Source: Hymenolepis diminuta (lineage: Eukaryota; Platyhelminthes; Cestoda; Cyclophyllidea; Hymenolepididae). Taken from it: a DNA stretch of 64,000 nucleotides. The stretch is taken from assembly GCA_900708905.1 (NCBI GenBank), contig CAADRB010000002.1:4641661-4705660 (forward strand). Direction: 5' to 3'. The translations under genes and the position numbers were made by a program. The notes beneath the pieces were generated by a model. The model worked only from the letters and a program-made list of their open reading frames with translations. It ran no database searches and was not told the DNA's origin. The first letter of the stretch is position 1; every line of letters begins with the position of its first letter. Below, in pieces: positions 39,505 through 51,935 of this stretch.

Positions 39505-40611
39505 TCTCATATTCACTGATTGATTTCCAAACGACATGGTTAGAATTTAAACTAAGATATTCAAGCATGCTCTTCAATGGTAAACTTCTACACTATCATT
39601 TTTTTTATTTTCAGAGAAACGGCAAACTTCTTAAATGTCTATTAATTAACAGGAGTATATATCCTTTTTACGGTTACCTATCCCAAAAGAAAAATAGCTC
39701 GTTAATTTGTAGGCATTCTTCTCCTTGTAACAGTCATGATTTTGTCATGGCAACAAGTAGTTAAAGAAGTTAGTGAAATACCCAGTAATTTCTTCTAGAA
39801 ATAAGATGAAATAATAAAAGTAAATCTTTTAAGGGTTGTCCCTAATGAGCACAAGGGCTTTTTCACCTGCCTATAAAAACACGATGATTATCGAGGACAA
39901 ATGGAAAATACTAAAACCTCCAATAAAACTTATCTTGGATTTCATCTGACCCACTAACTGTTAGGTCTAATTATGTCCCATTTTTAAATTATGAAAATGA
40001 CATACTTTATGGATAAGATTGATGCTGACATTAATAACTAATTTTGTTAAATTGTATGAATAAGCATCGAATAATTCCATTCAACTCGATTCAAATTAAA
40101 TTTAGAATTAATTGCGACCACAAAGCTTTTATAAAGTCCTTAAGGTGAATGAAAATGAAAATGGGATTCAACTTCATTAGGAAAATTTATATTTCACTCG
40201 AGTGTTAGGTTCAAATGACTCATTTATAAATACTGTTCCCTTCAAACGTTACTTTTTACATTCGGTCATTTCGAACGTTCTTTACTGGTATCCAGGAAAA
40301 GAATATTTTAAACTCATAAGCTAAATACAATATGCAGTTTTCCTTTAATTTGTATAATTCAACTTCACCGTCGTAAGCTATTCGTCGGAAAAAACCAAAT
40401 TCCAAAGATATGCTCAGTTGTTCTTTTGCTTCTACTTTTAAAAAATGATTCTAAAGTCCGAATCAAATAATTTGCATTTTCCAATGCAAAAGCGTGATTG
40501 AGTTATTGCAATCTATATTCAAATTTGTTTAAGTATTGATAGTATTCCTGCCCCTTGAACCAAGCCACTTGTTAAATATCCTTCCAGATATCATGGTTTG
40601 AATGTGATTGA

Positions 40612-40631
40612 CCTCTCTCTCACTCTCTCAC
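40612..40631. repeat. CT-rich simple repeat
   Basis: CTCTCTCTCACTCTCTCACT. Confidence 0.65.
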
Positions 40632-41760
40632 TAGATACTTTTCATATGATTTTTGACTAAAATACGGTAATCTGGCCAAGGAGAGCTCCCTCTGGCTCTA
40701 CGGGGTAGTTTTCAATACCTTCATAGTTATCACTCGAAACATCCATTGGGGCGTATTTATAGAGGCTTTAGTATTTACACAAGAGCCTGTGTTTTTACTA
40801 ACGCCCTTGAATTTGTGCATTTTGTTATGTCAAAAGTGTAATTACTGAAATGCTAAACCTAATAAAAATTAATTAATAACATGTATATCGAAATTTCGTA
40901 CATGACAGAAATCATGTTAAAAATTTTAAAAATGCCAAAATTATTGAATTACTTATTGCCACAAGACCAAACTCAATAAATAGATGGCGGTGAATTTTAG
41001 AAACATATTTGCTTAAGGGAGTTTCTGAAAATGTGATGATAACCGTCATCTGTATAGGAAAAATAAATCAAGCATAAATACCAGGAGAAACAACAGAGCC
41101 TATTCGAAGCTGTGGAATAAACATCACCGCGAATTCAAAAACGTGATGATTCCAACTATATCATGAAAATGTTTTAAATACCGTCTCTGTTTCTAACTCT
41201 GGTCCTACTATCAGTTTTCCGAGCAACACCGATTAATTGCTCGGTCGAATTAATGACAAAGCCAGAAGATATTACTGCACCAGTGAAATCCAAAATATTA
41301 TCACAATCATATAGCTGAAGGAGGTCAAACACTGCACAATGTCTATATGACTAAAATGGTGATACTTCTAAATCAGAAGTATCAGAATATATTGCGTCTT
41401 AGTACTTTATTATAATAAAAAATAGTTATTTTCTTTCTTTTTATTCTACCTTGGGTAGTGAAAGGGAAATTGATACAAGAATTCATTAATTAGTTAATTC
41501 TATTTCAGCTAACAATGCAATTACCACATGCTGAATATGAGACACTAATAAAGGTTATTTTCTTATTTGTTTATATTTGATTTGAAGCATTTGTTGCATA
41601 ATCATAAAATTGATGTCGATTTCATTAATTTTTTATTTACCATAAAAAAGGATAATAAAATCACTTACGCAATGGAAATCAAGGTATTAATCTTTGATTG
41701 AAGGCTAAGCTCCCAACTTTAGCAATCAAATCCATTCAATAATATATAAAATATGTAAAA

Positions 41761-42159
41761 TTAACTGACGAATCGAATAACGGGGTTCGACAATGATAAA
41801 GGGGAGGGGATCAAAAAGAGGCTGAGAGCAATGTTAAGGCATCTAAGAGTCTTACTTCATTTGATTTTTGGACTTGAATCGACCAATAATTATTTAGTGG
41901 GCAGATAACGTTCCAAAATTCAAGTTTCATTATTCGTAAATCGGATTGTATCAAATGTTTGCCTACGAAGTTTCATTCTTAGTAATCGGTATTATTTAAT
42001 TAAAAATGATTGGTCGTGTTGATCCACTACATTTTTTCAATGGTCGAGAAGTCAAATGATCTTATAAGATATTCCGCAGATTGGTGCTTTAAAATAGCAG
42101 GATATGATAAAAGCTGTATTCACTCAAGGAGCAAAATCTTTATCAAACCCCTCGCTAAT
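41761..42159 (+). repeat. Dispersed repeat R, copy 1
   Basis: About 400 bp, collinear with 50840-51189. Shared blocks in the same order: TTACTTCATTTGATTTTTGG, ACGTTCCAAA, TATCAAATG/GCATCAAATG followed by CCTACGA, TTCTCAAGG/CACTCAAGG, and GCTAATGTC/CCTAATGTC at the right end. No coding frame and no known family signature. Copies differ by many substitutions and small gaps, so insertion is old. Confidence 0.65.
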
Positions 42160-43289
42160 GTCTAAGAAATCGAAAAATTTATGTTACCTCCTAGTAAACT
42201 GAAGTGAAGTAGACGTGGCAAGTAAATAACTCCTGTTGTTTTAGCAAATTGTAGAAGTGTTAATTGAGATCTGGTTTAAGCAAAAGAATTACAAGAAAGG
42301 GAGTAATGAAATTATAATTTACTTGCAAGTTAAAACTGTATTTGAGTCGTCTTAACACTAAGTATAAGTCAACTAATTTCAATCCATTTTATAACAGTAT
42401 GTTCCGGACTATGTTAATGACTCCCTAACATAAACGTGTCCTTTGTGGTACATTTTCATTATAAAGAAAAGGGCGAAATAACTATTCATTTAGCATTTAA
42501 TCGCAATTACTGGATCTTTGTCTGCGTATTGTATCGCACTAACCGACATAACGGTCCATTCATAAGGAATCTATTAGCGATTTGGCAAATAAAAGCTATT
42601 CTCATGGGAAATGAGGGTGAAGAAATGAGCAAAGACAATCACTAAAATAGTTCATTGATGAAGAAACTCCTAAAACGGCTTCTTTTGTCACATTTTAACC
42701 ATTAAATAATAATTCGATGGTAATTATGCCAGACAACAATTAAAATCGCATAATTTAAACAAAATTTTACAAGACTTAATTATTAATTCAGCATTAACGA
42801 GGGAACAAATAACTTTCGATTTGTTTTTTTTTTGAGAGCAATATCAGCTTTTCACCTGAATGAATACCTTTTTTGAGAAAAAGACAGATTTCTTCACTTG
42901 GTTAATTAGAGTTGCTACAATAAAAATGTGAAAACGAAGACGACTGCCTTCTTCGTTTTTTGTGAAGATTAGACAATATTTGTGAATCTTTCCGAAGAAA
43001 GCGCTTTAATCAATGTTTGGAATAATAGCTATTAATTAAGTAGATGCAAAAAAGGAAATGAATACTTTATTTGGTTAAATCTTAACACGAGCAGAAGGAT
43101 AAGATTTGATGCTTCTCTAACTTCTCATTTTTATTTTTAAAAATATTCAAGTGTCACTTAAAAGTGAACGATTTTCAGTTAAATAGCATGACCAAATTGG
43201 TTTAGATATCCTCTCAAAGAAATAATGATTTTCCTGTAGCTAATAAGGTACAAGAATTTTTCAGGAGAGAGTAGACCAAGTGTTGGGTC
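42160..43289. other. Gene-free AT-rich stretch
   Basis: Includes a poly(T) run near 42824. Open frame 42436-42645 (+) gives a 69-residue product without known motifs. Confidence 0.45.
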
Positions 43290-43445
43290 GGACATACGGG
43301 CACTTGAAAATGTAAAAGAATAAGAGGAGAACGTAGGAAGGAGTAGAAAAAGCAGTTGAGAGGAAAGTGGAGGTATTATTACTGGACGAGGCCAATACGA
43401 ATACTGAGGAACAGGCGAAATGAAACTGCATAAGGTGGTTGACTA
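43290..43445 (+). repeat. Dispersed repeat F, copy 1
   Basis: Purine-rich segment that aligns with 59590-59745: shared GGAAGGAGTAGAAA/GGAATGAGTAGAAA, TTGAGAGGA, GAGCGAGGACAAT/GACGAGGCCAAT, TACGAATACTGAGGA/GCGGATTGTAAGGA and GGCGAAATG. The right end ATAAGGTGGTTGAC is also found, as ATAAGACGGTTGAC, in the inverted copy at 60.6 kb. Non-coding; class unknown. Confidence 0.55.
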
Positions 43446-43846
43446 ATTTCAAGTTCCTTTTAGATTTATCATCAATTGACAGTTAGAGCAGAGTTAGGCT
43501 GGGCAGGTCTATGAGATAAGGTGCCCAGGTGCACCAGAATTATTAATTGCTTCAATTATAAACATGAATTGCGTTTTAATTGTTCATATAAATAAAATAA
43601 AGATGGCAAAATTGATGCATCAATGAAAATTTTAAATATGGGTATATAAAAGTGGATTTTGTTTTCTGTCCAAGTTTATATAACTATACCAATACTCATT
43701 GAAAAGGCAAATATATAATTTTTATTAATGAAAAGTTTCTAATCAAGGAAAAAAATCTGGTGAGTTATGAAGAGAATGGTGCAAAACATTAAATTGAAAA
43801 CAATGTCGTCAAAAGTGCTGTTTTGCTGTCTTTGAATTTTAGATTC

Positions 43847-44040
43847 TGTTGAATGAAATGGAATATTTTATCCAAAAATGGAAACTGAAATAAAAATTTT
43901 ACATGTTTATTAAATATGTTGTTAATTATTTACAATTTTTCATAATTGTGTTGTTTCACTAAAGTATTGGGTCGCTGCTGAGCGTAATTTGGGGGAAATT
44001 GGGAAAGTTCGCTTATTATTATATTCGGGAAATCGAGGAC
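43847..44040 (+). repeat. 5' LTR of element A
   Basis: Starts TGTTGAATG and aligns with 47618-47816 over its length: ATATTTTATCCAAAAAT, AATTTTACATG, ATTGTGTTGTTTCACTAAA/ATTGTTTAGTCTCACTAAA, GGGTC, TAATTTGG, GCTTA and a final AAATCGAGG/AAATTGAGG. AATAAA near 43890 could be its poly(A) signal. The right boundary is uncertain by about 10 bp. Confidence 0.75.
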
Positions 44041-44940
44041 ACTAAGGAACTATGCGACTATTACATCTATGTCCCCTGTTTCTTCATCTTATTCTACTAA
44101 ACCTTCTGCAGCTGCTGAAGATGTCACTAAAAATATTCCTGAGTTCATTCATGATTTTAAATGAGGGAAATTCCCTGAGGAGTGGTATAATAATCACAAG
44201 TGTGTGCTGCCAAATGAGATGAGAAAACAGGAGTTCGTTGCCTCGTCAGGAATCTGGGTCCTGTCGAACATGAACGTTAATTAAAGTTCATTCTATCCTA
44301 GGAATTTGACGAACTCAGTTACTTTGAAATTATGCAGGTCATCGAAGAAATTTCTGGTTAGAACTTCTCCCTCTTCAACGCGTGCTTTAACTGTCTCGAA
44401 CTTGTCATCGAGAATGAAGAGGACTTACATGACTTTCCAGGTGTTGTAGACTTTCATTGTAATGAATTTAGTTTCTGTACCGTAATAGAAAAACTGTTCA
44501 TTTTCATCTCTGGACCTCAAACGAAACCTTGGTTACTAATAAGAACTCATTTTTTAAAGTAAATGGAAGAAGACTAATCTCAGTCTGCAAGAAACAGTCA
44601 GAAAAGGATTTAAGATGGCGGATTCTGACGCTATACTCATACATCTGGTGCATAAAATGTCTGTACCAATGCCTCAATTCGCACAATTTGTGACATAGCC
44701 GAACCTTTTTTACCTTGATGACGCTGCCGAGATTGGCATTTTTCTCAACCATGTCCATTCAAGCAGCATCGGTGTAAACAATACCGAAAGATTGGACAAA
44801 GAGAAGGTTGTCCCCCTCTAGCCTCACTCAGTGCTCTCGAATCTTTCACTAACAGCATGACCGAGACCAATCAAGGACAAAATCATCATATTTCCCATGA
44901 AAAGCACTACCGCTATAAAAATAAACCAAAATACCACAGC
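44041..44940 (+). pseudogene. Broken gag of element A
   Basis: Around 44137 the translation reads IPEFIHDF, then after a stop EEWYNNHK, in the pattern of gypsy gag N-terminal regions. Downstream, 44761-44820 reads KQHRCKQYRKIGQREGCPPL, which keeps the spacing of a CCHC zinc knuckle but has Tyr for the second Cys and Gln for the His. Several stops and frameshifts separate the pieces. Confidence 0.6.
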
Positions 44941-45095
44941 CATTTAGATCAGCCATAAATGCCAACTGCCAATCGTGTGGATTCTGTCACATCTACCACT
45001 TCATTCACAGCAGAGAGGGTGGTCCAACATTTTTCCGAGGAATTTCTAGAGGGTCCTGATCTATGTTATCACGAATGCTTGGCCATTTTTCTGTC

Positions 45096-45735
45096 CCAAG
45101 CGGCCAATCCCACTAGCAGCTCTGCCTATGGTGGACGAAGAACTTAAACGTTTGAAATAAAGAGGAATTCTAAAACCTGTTTCTTATTCAACATTGACTC
45201 CAAATACTGTTGTTTGGAAAGCAAATAGAACTTTCCGGCCTAGTCTACCGAACTAAATGCCGCATTGGAGTCCAATTGTTAATGAAGACATCTTGATACT
45301 GAAAGTAGTAAATGATTTTCAAGAGTTGAATTAGCAGAGGTTTTTTCCCAAATCGGAGTCGCACCAGAGTCAAGAGAGCTGCTGATTATCAATGCGAATC
45401 GTGAACTATACGAAGATACTAGGCTTCCCTTCTGTGTCAAGATAGCACCTGCTATTTTCCAAAAAATAATGGATACCGTGATATCGAACTTGTCTGGTAC
45501 TGCTGCATACCTAGATGACATAGGTATGCAGCAAAGACTTCAAGAACATGACATCCCACTTTTTTAGCATATTTAAGAATAAGACTCCTGTGTCTGAGCT
45601 CGAAAATGTGTATTCTTTTTGTTTTTTATCAAGTACCTAAGATATATCTTTGATGAAAGTGCTCGTCGTCCGGATCCAGAGGAGCTTCGGGTAGTTGCGG
45701 AAATGTCAAGACCTGTGGTCACTGGGTCTGATTAG
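45096..45735 (+). pseudogene. Broken reverse transcriptase of element A
   Basis: Starts in a region reading PMVDEELKRL before a stop at about 45158. The palm domain is open from 45349 to about 45545 with VAPESREL, TRLPFCVKIAPAIFQ and the catalytic YLDD box intact. The thumb (45601-45735) reads KYLRYIFDE and RRPDPEELR in one frame before a stop. Frameshifts between these blocks and in-frame stops make it non-functional. Motif order and YLDD (rather than the copia YVDD type) fit gypsy. Confidence 0.85.
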
Positions 45736-46300
45736 CTACTATAGACATTTCTGTCAACACTGCATAGTATTCGGGCTCATCCAAATGAGCTGCCGAGAAA
45801 AAATATCAAACGGAACTAGACTCTCAAATATGAGAAAGCTTTCACAAAGCTAAAGGACGTGCTCACCTAGGACATATCGCTTTCTCACTACAGTTAGAAT
45901 CTACCAGTCATAGTGACTGCAGATGCTTCGAACCATGGTGTTGGTGCGGTTAGCTCTTGTGTCTTCTCCGATGGTTCAGAAAAGACCGTTACTTATGGTT
46001 CTCAAATTCTTACTACAACTGAGAAGAACTATAGGCAGATTAAAAAGGAGTCTTTAATCATCATTTTTGGCATTAAAGAGTTTCATAAATCCCCCCTATG
46101 GTCGGCATCTAACGTTACTAATGGATTATAAGCCACTTCTCTCCTTCTTGGAAGTAAAAAGGGTATTCCAGTTAACACTACAACTTGACTTCTTGGCACT
46201 GATTTTGATAGAGCATATCGAGCGTAATAAAATTTGGAGAAGACGATTATCTTTCTGGTCTCATCTACAACCAGAAATGTCCTGACGGGGAAACCATCAT
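45736..46300 (+). pseudogene. Broken RNase H domain of element A
   Basis: Open from 45901 to about 46090: VTADASNHGVGAV carries the first catalytic Asp, SEKTVTYGS follows, and EKNYRQIKKESL carries the conserved Glu region. A frameshift at about 46090 moves the continuation YGRHLTLLMDYKPLLS, with its conserved Asp, into another frame; more breaks follow. Confidence 0.85.
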
Positions 46301-46419
46301 TACATATCGGGCCATAGAAGACGATAAGAAAGTCTATGATTTGATGCTGTACGCAAAGTCCCAATAACTGCAAATGATATACAAACTGCTACAGTCGAAT
46401 ATTCAGTACTGAAGAAGAC

Positions 46420-47470
46420 CATGAAATATGTTTGTACAGGATGTCCAAAATCAAAGCCAAAGGGCGGTCTCATACAAATTTATAAACAGGATAATAATCT
46501 GTCTGTATTTAATTCACCTTTAGTGTTCGTAGATCGTGTCGCATTCCTCCAGCACTCAAGCGAGCTTTATTACAACAGTTCGACAGTAGGCATCGGAGTG
46601 GTAGCCGAATGAAGTCTATTGTAAGAAAATATGCATACTGACTTGGAGTGGACAGAATATCGAAGCAGTTGTTCAAAAATATTCTAAATGCCAGCAAGGA
46701 GCTAAGCTTCTCACACACCAGGAACTTAATTCCCGGCCTAAAACTGTAATTCCAAAGTCCGGCATAAACTTGGATTTTGCTGGACCTGTCCGTTGTTTCA
46801 CATGTCTTGTCATGGTAGCTTTGCACTCAAAGTAACTCGAAGTTATGCCATCAAAATCTACCATAACTCTCATTTTGATCGGCACTCTTCGCCATGTATT
46901 TTCATCTCACGAACTACTGGAGACCATTGTAACCAAAAACAGCACTTAATTCTCATAGACCATCTTTCAAGACTTTTACTGAAGTCATAATATCATCCGC
47001 TTCTACTCTCCACCATATCATCCTCAATCAAATGGTCAGGCAGAGCGATTCTTCAGTACCCTAAAGCGGGCACTTCAAAAGTCATGTGGGGAGGGATAAT
47101 GGAAGAGATTCTCAACGCATTCCTTTTAATGTACTGAAAGATGTCGCATGCAGCGTTAAATGATAGCAGTTCTGCCGAAAATGTAATGAGGCGATAACTC
47201 AGGCGATCAACAAGGCTCTATTTCCAAAATACTAAACCTTCCCTGGTCAAACTTCATGCACCAAGAAGACTCTTGCAACCGGTAAAAAAGTTTGCGTGCG
47301 TAGTCATCGACCGAATGGCACATGGGCAGAGGGTATCACCAGAACTCCGCGAGATAGCGTGCTATATGAAGTGGATATTGGTAGCCAAACTTGGGTGCGT
47401 CATCGAAACCATCTCCGTTTCCAGTACGCGGCACAACCATTGAGCTTTAACCGGGTCCTCTATTTTTTGG
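46420..47470 (+). pseudogene. Broken integrase of element A
   Basis: Pieces in order: a linker reading MKYVCTGCPKSKPKGG (46421); a decayed HHCC finger with SKCQQGAKLLTHQEL (about 46687-46730; one Cys lost to Tyr); SGINLDFAGP (46758-46787), holding the first catalytic Asp; an intact PYHPQSNGQAERFF (47013-47054), holding the final catalytic Glu; and the C-terminal GTWAEGITRTPRD...TWVRHRNHLR (47317-47418). At least four frame changes and several stops are seen. Confidence 0.82.
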
Positions 47471-47617
47471 TCTCCCACCGCTTGGAAATTATGGAACTCG
47501 GGAAATCCAACCCTAAAATCAACAAAACCTTCACTCAGAATATTGCAGGAAGCCCCCTAAAAGATTCCAGATTGATCCAACATTCATAAGTTAAGATGTA
47601 AAACTTTGTCGAGGAGG

Positions 47618-47816
47618 TGTTGAGTAAAATATAATATTTTTATCCAAAAATCAAAGTAACAATTTTACATGTCCATTAGTTTTATTATTAATGTTTTACA
47701 ATTTTACAGAATTGTTTAGTCTCACTAAAATTGTGGGTCTTTACTGGGCCTAATTTGGAGAAAATGGAGAACGTTTGCTTAATCCCGTGTTATCATTAAG
47801 TGCAGAAAATTGAGGT
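47618..47816 (+). repeat. 3' LTR of element A
   Basis: Begins TGTTGAG directly after the polypurine run GAGGAGG and aligns with the 5' LTR as described there. The visible divergence between the two LTRs is large, pointing to an old insertion. The right boundary is approximate. Confidence 0.75.
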
Positions 47817-50089
47817 CCTTTTGGTTATAAGAATGTAGCAGATTCATTAGATTGTTCTCTTCTTACCTTATAGATATAGTTCACCCCGCCTTCTTCTAAC
47901 GTTCCAAAGTTCAGAAATTAGATTATGATCACGAAACTCCGATTTTACTGACCAAGTTAATTACATTGAGTAGGTACAGAGCATTTTATTCCACGCATTA
48001 TTAAACATGGACCAATGTTTGGATTTCTGGTGTCATTGACTCTTTGCAAATAAAAGTGAGACATGAAGGCATTGGCAGATCGATCATCACAAAGATGATG
48101 TACAAATCGGTAGCCTCCTTTGCCCAGTAGATGTGTCCCACAAAATTATATGAAAAGAGGACGACTGTAAAATTATATGGAAGCAAGTCACCCATATCCT
48201 TCGTATTGAGAGTACAATACAAAGAGGAAATAAGTTCGAAGGAACTTCAAATTGAAGAGAAAATCAGTTGATCTGAGGATTCTAGGGTTTAAATGAATTA
48301 GAGTTCTCTCGATGCTCTCTCACTTCTAGTGATCTATATACCCTCATTAAATTGAACATACTCCCATTTTATGAACTCTCATTTTCTATGTATTTGGATA
48401 TTTCTATGTGAAGAAAATTTGTAAAGCTTTTTTGACCTGCCAGGAGAAATGAATAATGAGTAGCTGGTGGACGTGTTCCTATGATGATTAATTCGGCTTA
48501 TATGTTTTCATCTTAAAATATCTCAATAGAGTTCGGCCACCGTGATATTTAATGAACTATATAATGTTAGTTGACACTAAATTATATTTTCCAAATATTT
48601 TTACTTTTTATCTGTGAACATTTTAGAAATCATGCTTACCTTTTTTCAAATGTTAGTATGTTTGAATCTTACAACAAAACGAATAGTTTACGCCTTCTTT
48701 CATGCTTTACGGAGATAAGCAAACAGGAAAAGTTCTAGTAGCAGTTGCAATTCAAAATCTTCCTCGCCGATGTTTAGCTGTTAGTCTTTCAGAGGAATCT
48801 GCTAAACAAGCTTTATGAGACTCATATCTATACGAAAATGTGGTTGAAAGCCTTGTTATCAGACACTATTAGTAATACTGTGGAAATATAGTAATAAGTT
48901 GAATAACATTAATAATGATTTTGGACTTCTTATAGTTAATTATAATATTGTAATCATCATTCTAAAAGCTCATTAGGAGAATTAAATCAAATTTAGAGAC
49001 ACGCCGTAAAGTTGCTTGCAGTTCCAGCCGACATTTGTCAGTCACGTTCGCTCCAGGCAATATTGGTTTTAACCATTGGCTAAACAATCGTCTTTCTCAA
49101 TATCTCGCCCATTTTTCTGTAATCATTATACGGGCAGGAGTATTTTAAGATGCTCTTAGTTTTTAATAACCTCTGCGGGAAAAGCAACATGTGGCTATTT
49201 TATTATCCGCTTACAAATATGCCTGTCATAATAAACCGGCTGTCTAATAAACCCTATCTGAGGAACAGTCATGACTAAATAAACCGTTTCCAGATATGTC
49301 CAGCTTTAAGATAGCCATATCAAGGGGCTAGACTTTTTGATCAGATGTGATTATATAATTCAATCGAAGAATAATCTTATCCGGCACTCATCTACGACTG
49401 GTACCAGTCAATCGATTGATTTGCAATTAACCGCTTTGCTGTTGACAAGAGAAGCCAGATAATGTGACTTCGCATCCCTCGGCATATTTCCACTAGGAGG
49501 AATTACAATGAACAATAATTCTATGTGCAAGTTGCGTTTTGTATTAGATACTAAGAAAACTAAATTTAATAAATTTGTTTTATTCCGTTCATGTATTGAG
49601 GTATTGGAGTTTGATAATAATATTATGAAAACACTATTAATTATTTCAATTAGAAAAGGCGCCGTCGAACAAATAATCCAAAAAAATCCATAATCTTTAA
49701 CTGATCAATTAAAAGATTCAGCATGCTATTAAATGGAATTTGTTATCCATTAACAATAGGGAAAAAGGTATGATTTTATTGATTATAGCTATGAAATGCA
49801 ATGTTAACTTATATAGACATAAATGCACTTTAGATAAATTGACGGATATAAGCATCCATATATGTCTGGCAGTTTTATAACTCACTCTCCGTAAACACGT
49901 CACATATATTTTTATTTACGAAGTCATAAAAGACAAATACCCTTCAATTGAGCCAGTTAGGATGCAGAGTGTCTCAAATTACTGCTCTCTTAAATTGAAT
50001 CTCCAATGAATGCATGATGAGTGATGGGCTTAAAGAAATGAATATGAATATTATATTATCATCATTATAACCAATTTCAATCTAAATCA
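47817..50089. other. Gene-free stretch between elements A and C
   Basis: AT-rich with no recognised gene. The open frame 49508-49693 (+) codes a Lys/Phe-rich 61-residue peptide without known motifs. Confidence 0.45.
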
Positions 50090-50800
50090 AAATGCAAGGT
50101 GAAGAATTCCATTTACAAGGTAAAATCGAAGTTCATTCAGGTGACACTGCCAATGGCCGATTCAAAAAAAGATATGAAGCGGACTGAAAATCGGAAGAGT
50201 AAACTATGTTAAGGAAATGGAGAATGGAGATATTCCTTTGAAACCAAAAGTGAATGCTAAATGCTGTTCAAGGCATCCAGATGTGAAGTATTGAACTAAG
50301 ACAGATGAAAAGATGAAGTCCAGGGAAAATGTGGAGTAAACAACAATAAAAAAGCCGAAGGATGTTTCCCTAAAATTCTGGATAACCAAAAGTTAAATAC
50401 TTGGCGGAACATCTTCAGTGGAATTAGTAGTGGGACGACAAGGCGGACTGAAACCTAAAAAAATCACTTGAATGTATCTCTGAAGAAGGACTAGCTCGGC
50501 AGGAAAGAAAGCTTAACCAATGATAGAACTTTAAACGAAACAGGACATGAAGTTCCACGAAGAAAGTGTGGCCTTAAAAAAGGGGTGTTAAGGGGGAAAT
50601 ATTATATTATCGAGAAAAGTAGTTAATTAAATATTTGCATCTGAGAAACGAGCATTATTATTTACACCTTATTATGCCTTATTTTCCTTATGTCATTGGC
50701 CCGTTTGTATATTTCAAGGTCATATTTAAAGTTCGCTTTGTTCCTAATTGACTTGCGTATTCTCTCTCTCATACCTAACTCGGATATCGGATTTGTACCC
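50090..50800 (+). mobile_element. Fragment C: 3' end and LTR of a gypsy element
   Basis: 50090-50585 is a purine-rich stretch collinear with 52130-52718 of element B (for example GAGAATGGAGA...AAA...GTGAATGC at 50219 and 52390). It ends in a polypurine tract (AAAAAAGGGG) followed by TGTTAAGGGGG at 50586, the same junction type as in A, B and D. LTR-like sequence continues to about 50800. No matching 5' LTR or pol was found to its left, so this is a truncated copy. Confidence 0.6.
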
Positions 50801-50839
50801 ACTGTATTAGAAAATATTTACAATTTTAATTTTGAGAGA

Positions 50840-51189
50840 TAATTAACGTCGAATAATAGAGAGTTTGACAAATAATAAATCGGGAGTGATCACAAAGATG
50901 CGGAGAGCACCGTCAAGGTTTCAAAGGGCATTACTTCATTTGATTTTTGGGTTCGCATTTTACAACGTTTGTTAAATGAATAGTTCACGTTCCAAACCTC
51001 AATTTTCATTGCATCAAATGCTAACCTACGATGTTTATTGGTTACTGACCGGTTTTTTGATCAATTCAATTCCTTTTTTCTTCCTGTGGTCAAGAGGGTA
51101 AATGCTCTTACATAACATTCCACATTTTAGATTAGAGTTCCGTAAGTCGTTTTTTCTCAAGGTAAACACCACTTTATTATTAGCCCTAA
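50840..51189 (+). repeat. Dispersed repeat R, copy 2
   Basis: Collinear with 41761-42159 (blocks listed there). Its similarity to copy 1 runs to the base before the left LTR of element B, and possibly a few bases beyond. Confidence 0.65.
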
Positions 51190-51410
51190 TGTCAAGGAGA
51201 AAATATATTTGTGTAAAATTATTAAATATTTGTCCTTGACGAAATTAATATTCATTTAATATTTTATCAAATTATCATTGGAAATAACGCTGAAGTTTTT
51301 TATGCGAAGTGATACTGATTGGGTTATAGTGTGGATAGGTTCCTGCTAACAACATTACGAAACTGCGTTTTCTCTATCCTCTTGCTAAGATTTTGGCTTA
51401 CGGATCGCAG
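51190..51410 (+). repeat. 5' LTR of element B
   Basis: Starts TGTCAAGGAGAAAATATATT and matches 52719 onwards. The end is uncertain by tens of bases. Confidence 0.55.
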
Positions 51411-51460
51411 AAGTTAGAGACAAAAAATTAAAGGATGTCATAATTTAAAAGTTTTTACCA

Positions 51461-51935
51461 ATGTCATTGAATATTGAAGAATTTGAACTTGTCCTGAAGA
51501 ATGATAAACTTTTTCCAAAGAAACAGCTGGTACGTCATGAGTCATTGCTGAAGAGCCAGCAGGATAATCTTATAATGCTACAAGAACTATTTTCTCTACC
51601 CAAACCATCTGCAGATTCTCTGGTTCCCTATGTTAAAAAATTTCACTATGACTCAGAATCAGATCAAACTTTTGCTAATTTGTTTGAAAAGTGTGAGATT
51701 AATTTTTAACAAATGTGATAAAACGGTCTCAATTTTCTAAGATTTGATTGATGAAAAGTCTTCCAAAAAATTTCAAATGCCCTTCTCTCATCAAAGACCT
51801 TGATGAAGACTGAGTGGCCTATCCTTGCCGTCTCAATACTGCTTTTGAAGTCTGTGATTATTCTGCCATTAAGAAAGATAATTTAAAATGTCTTCTATTT
51901 TCGCGAACTTCGACAGTCTGATGTCTGTTGTCATG
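51461..51935 (+). pseudogene. Partial gag of element B
   Basis: ATG-initiated frame of 82 codons (51461-51709) reading PSADSLVPYVKKFHYDSESD and then QTFANLFEKCE, which follows the usual gypsy gag N-terminal pattern of an aromatic-Asp-acidic block followed by a Thr-Phe-x-x-W/L-F block. It then breaks into other frames; about 51885 reads LKCLLFS, in keeping with the next gag block. Broken by stops after codon 82. Confidence 0.55.

Larger units (their letters stand above)
29680..41760. other. Twelve kilobases without a recognisable gene
   Basis: AT-rich sequence with many stops in all frames. Open frames such as 35531-35791 (+) and 38460-38669 (+) give products without known motifs. Simple repeats at 39489-39504 and 40612-40631 are entered separately. 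No tRNA, LTR or SINE signature was found. Confidence 0.5.
43847..47816 (+). mobile_element. Element A: nearly full-length, inactive Ty3/gypsy LTR retrotransposon
   Basis: About 4 kb with two diverged LTRs (43847-44040 and 47618-47816) and, between them in the canonical gypsy order, remnants of gag, RT, RNase H and integrase. The integrase after RNase H places it in Ty3/gypsy rather than Ty1/copia. Numerous stops and frameshifts in every domain mean it cannot encode its own proteins. The polypurine run GAGGAGG lies just before the 3' LTR. Related fragments at 17.6-18.1, 50.1-50.8 and 51.2-53.0 kb share the same polypurine/LTR junction. Confidence 0.85.
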
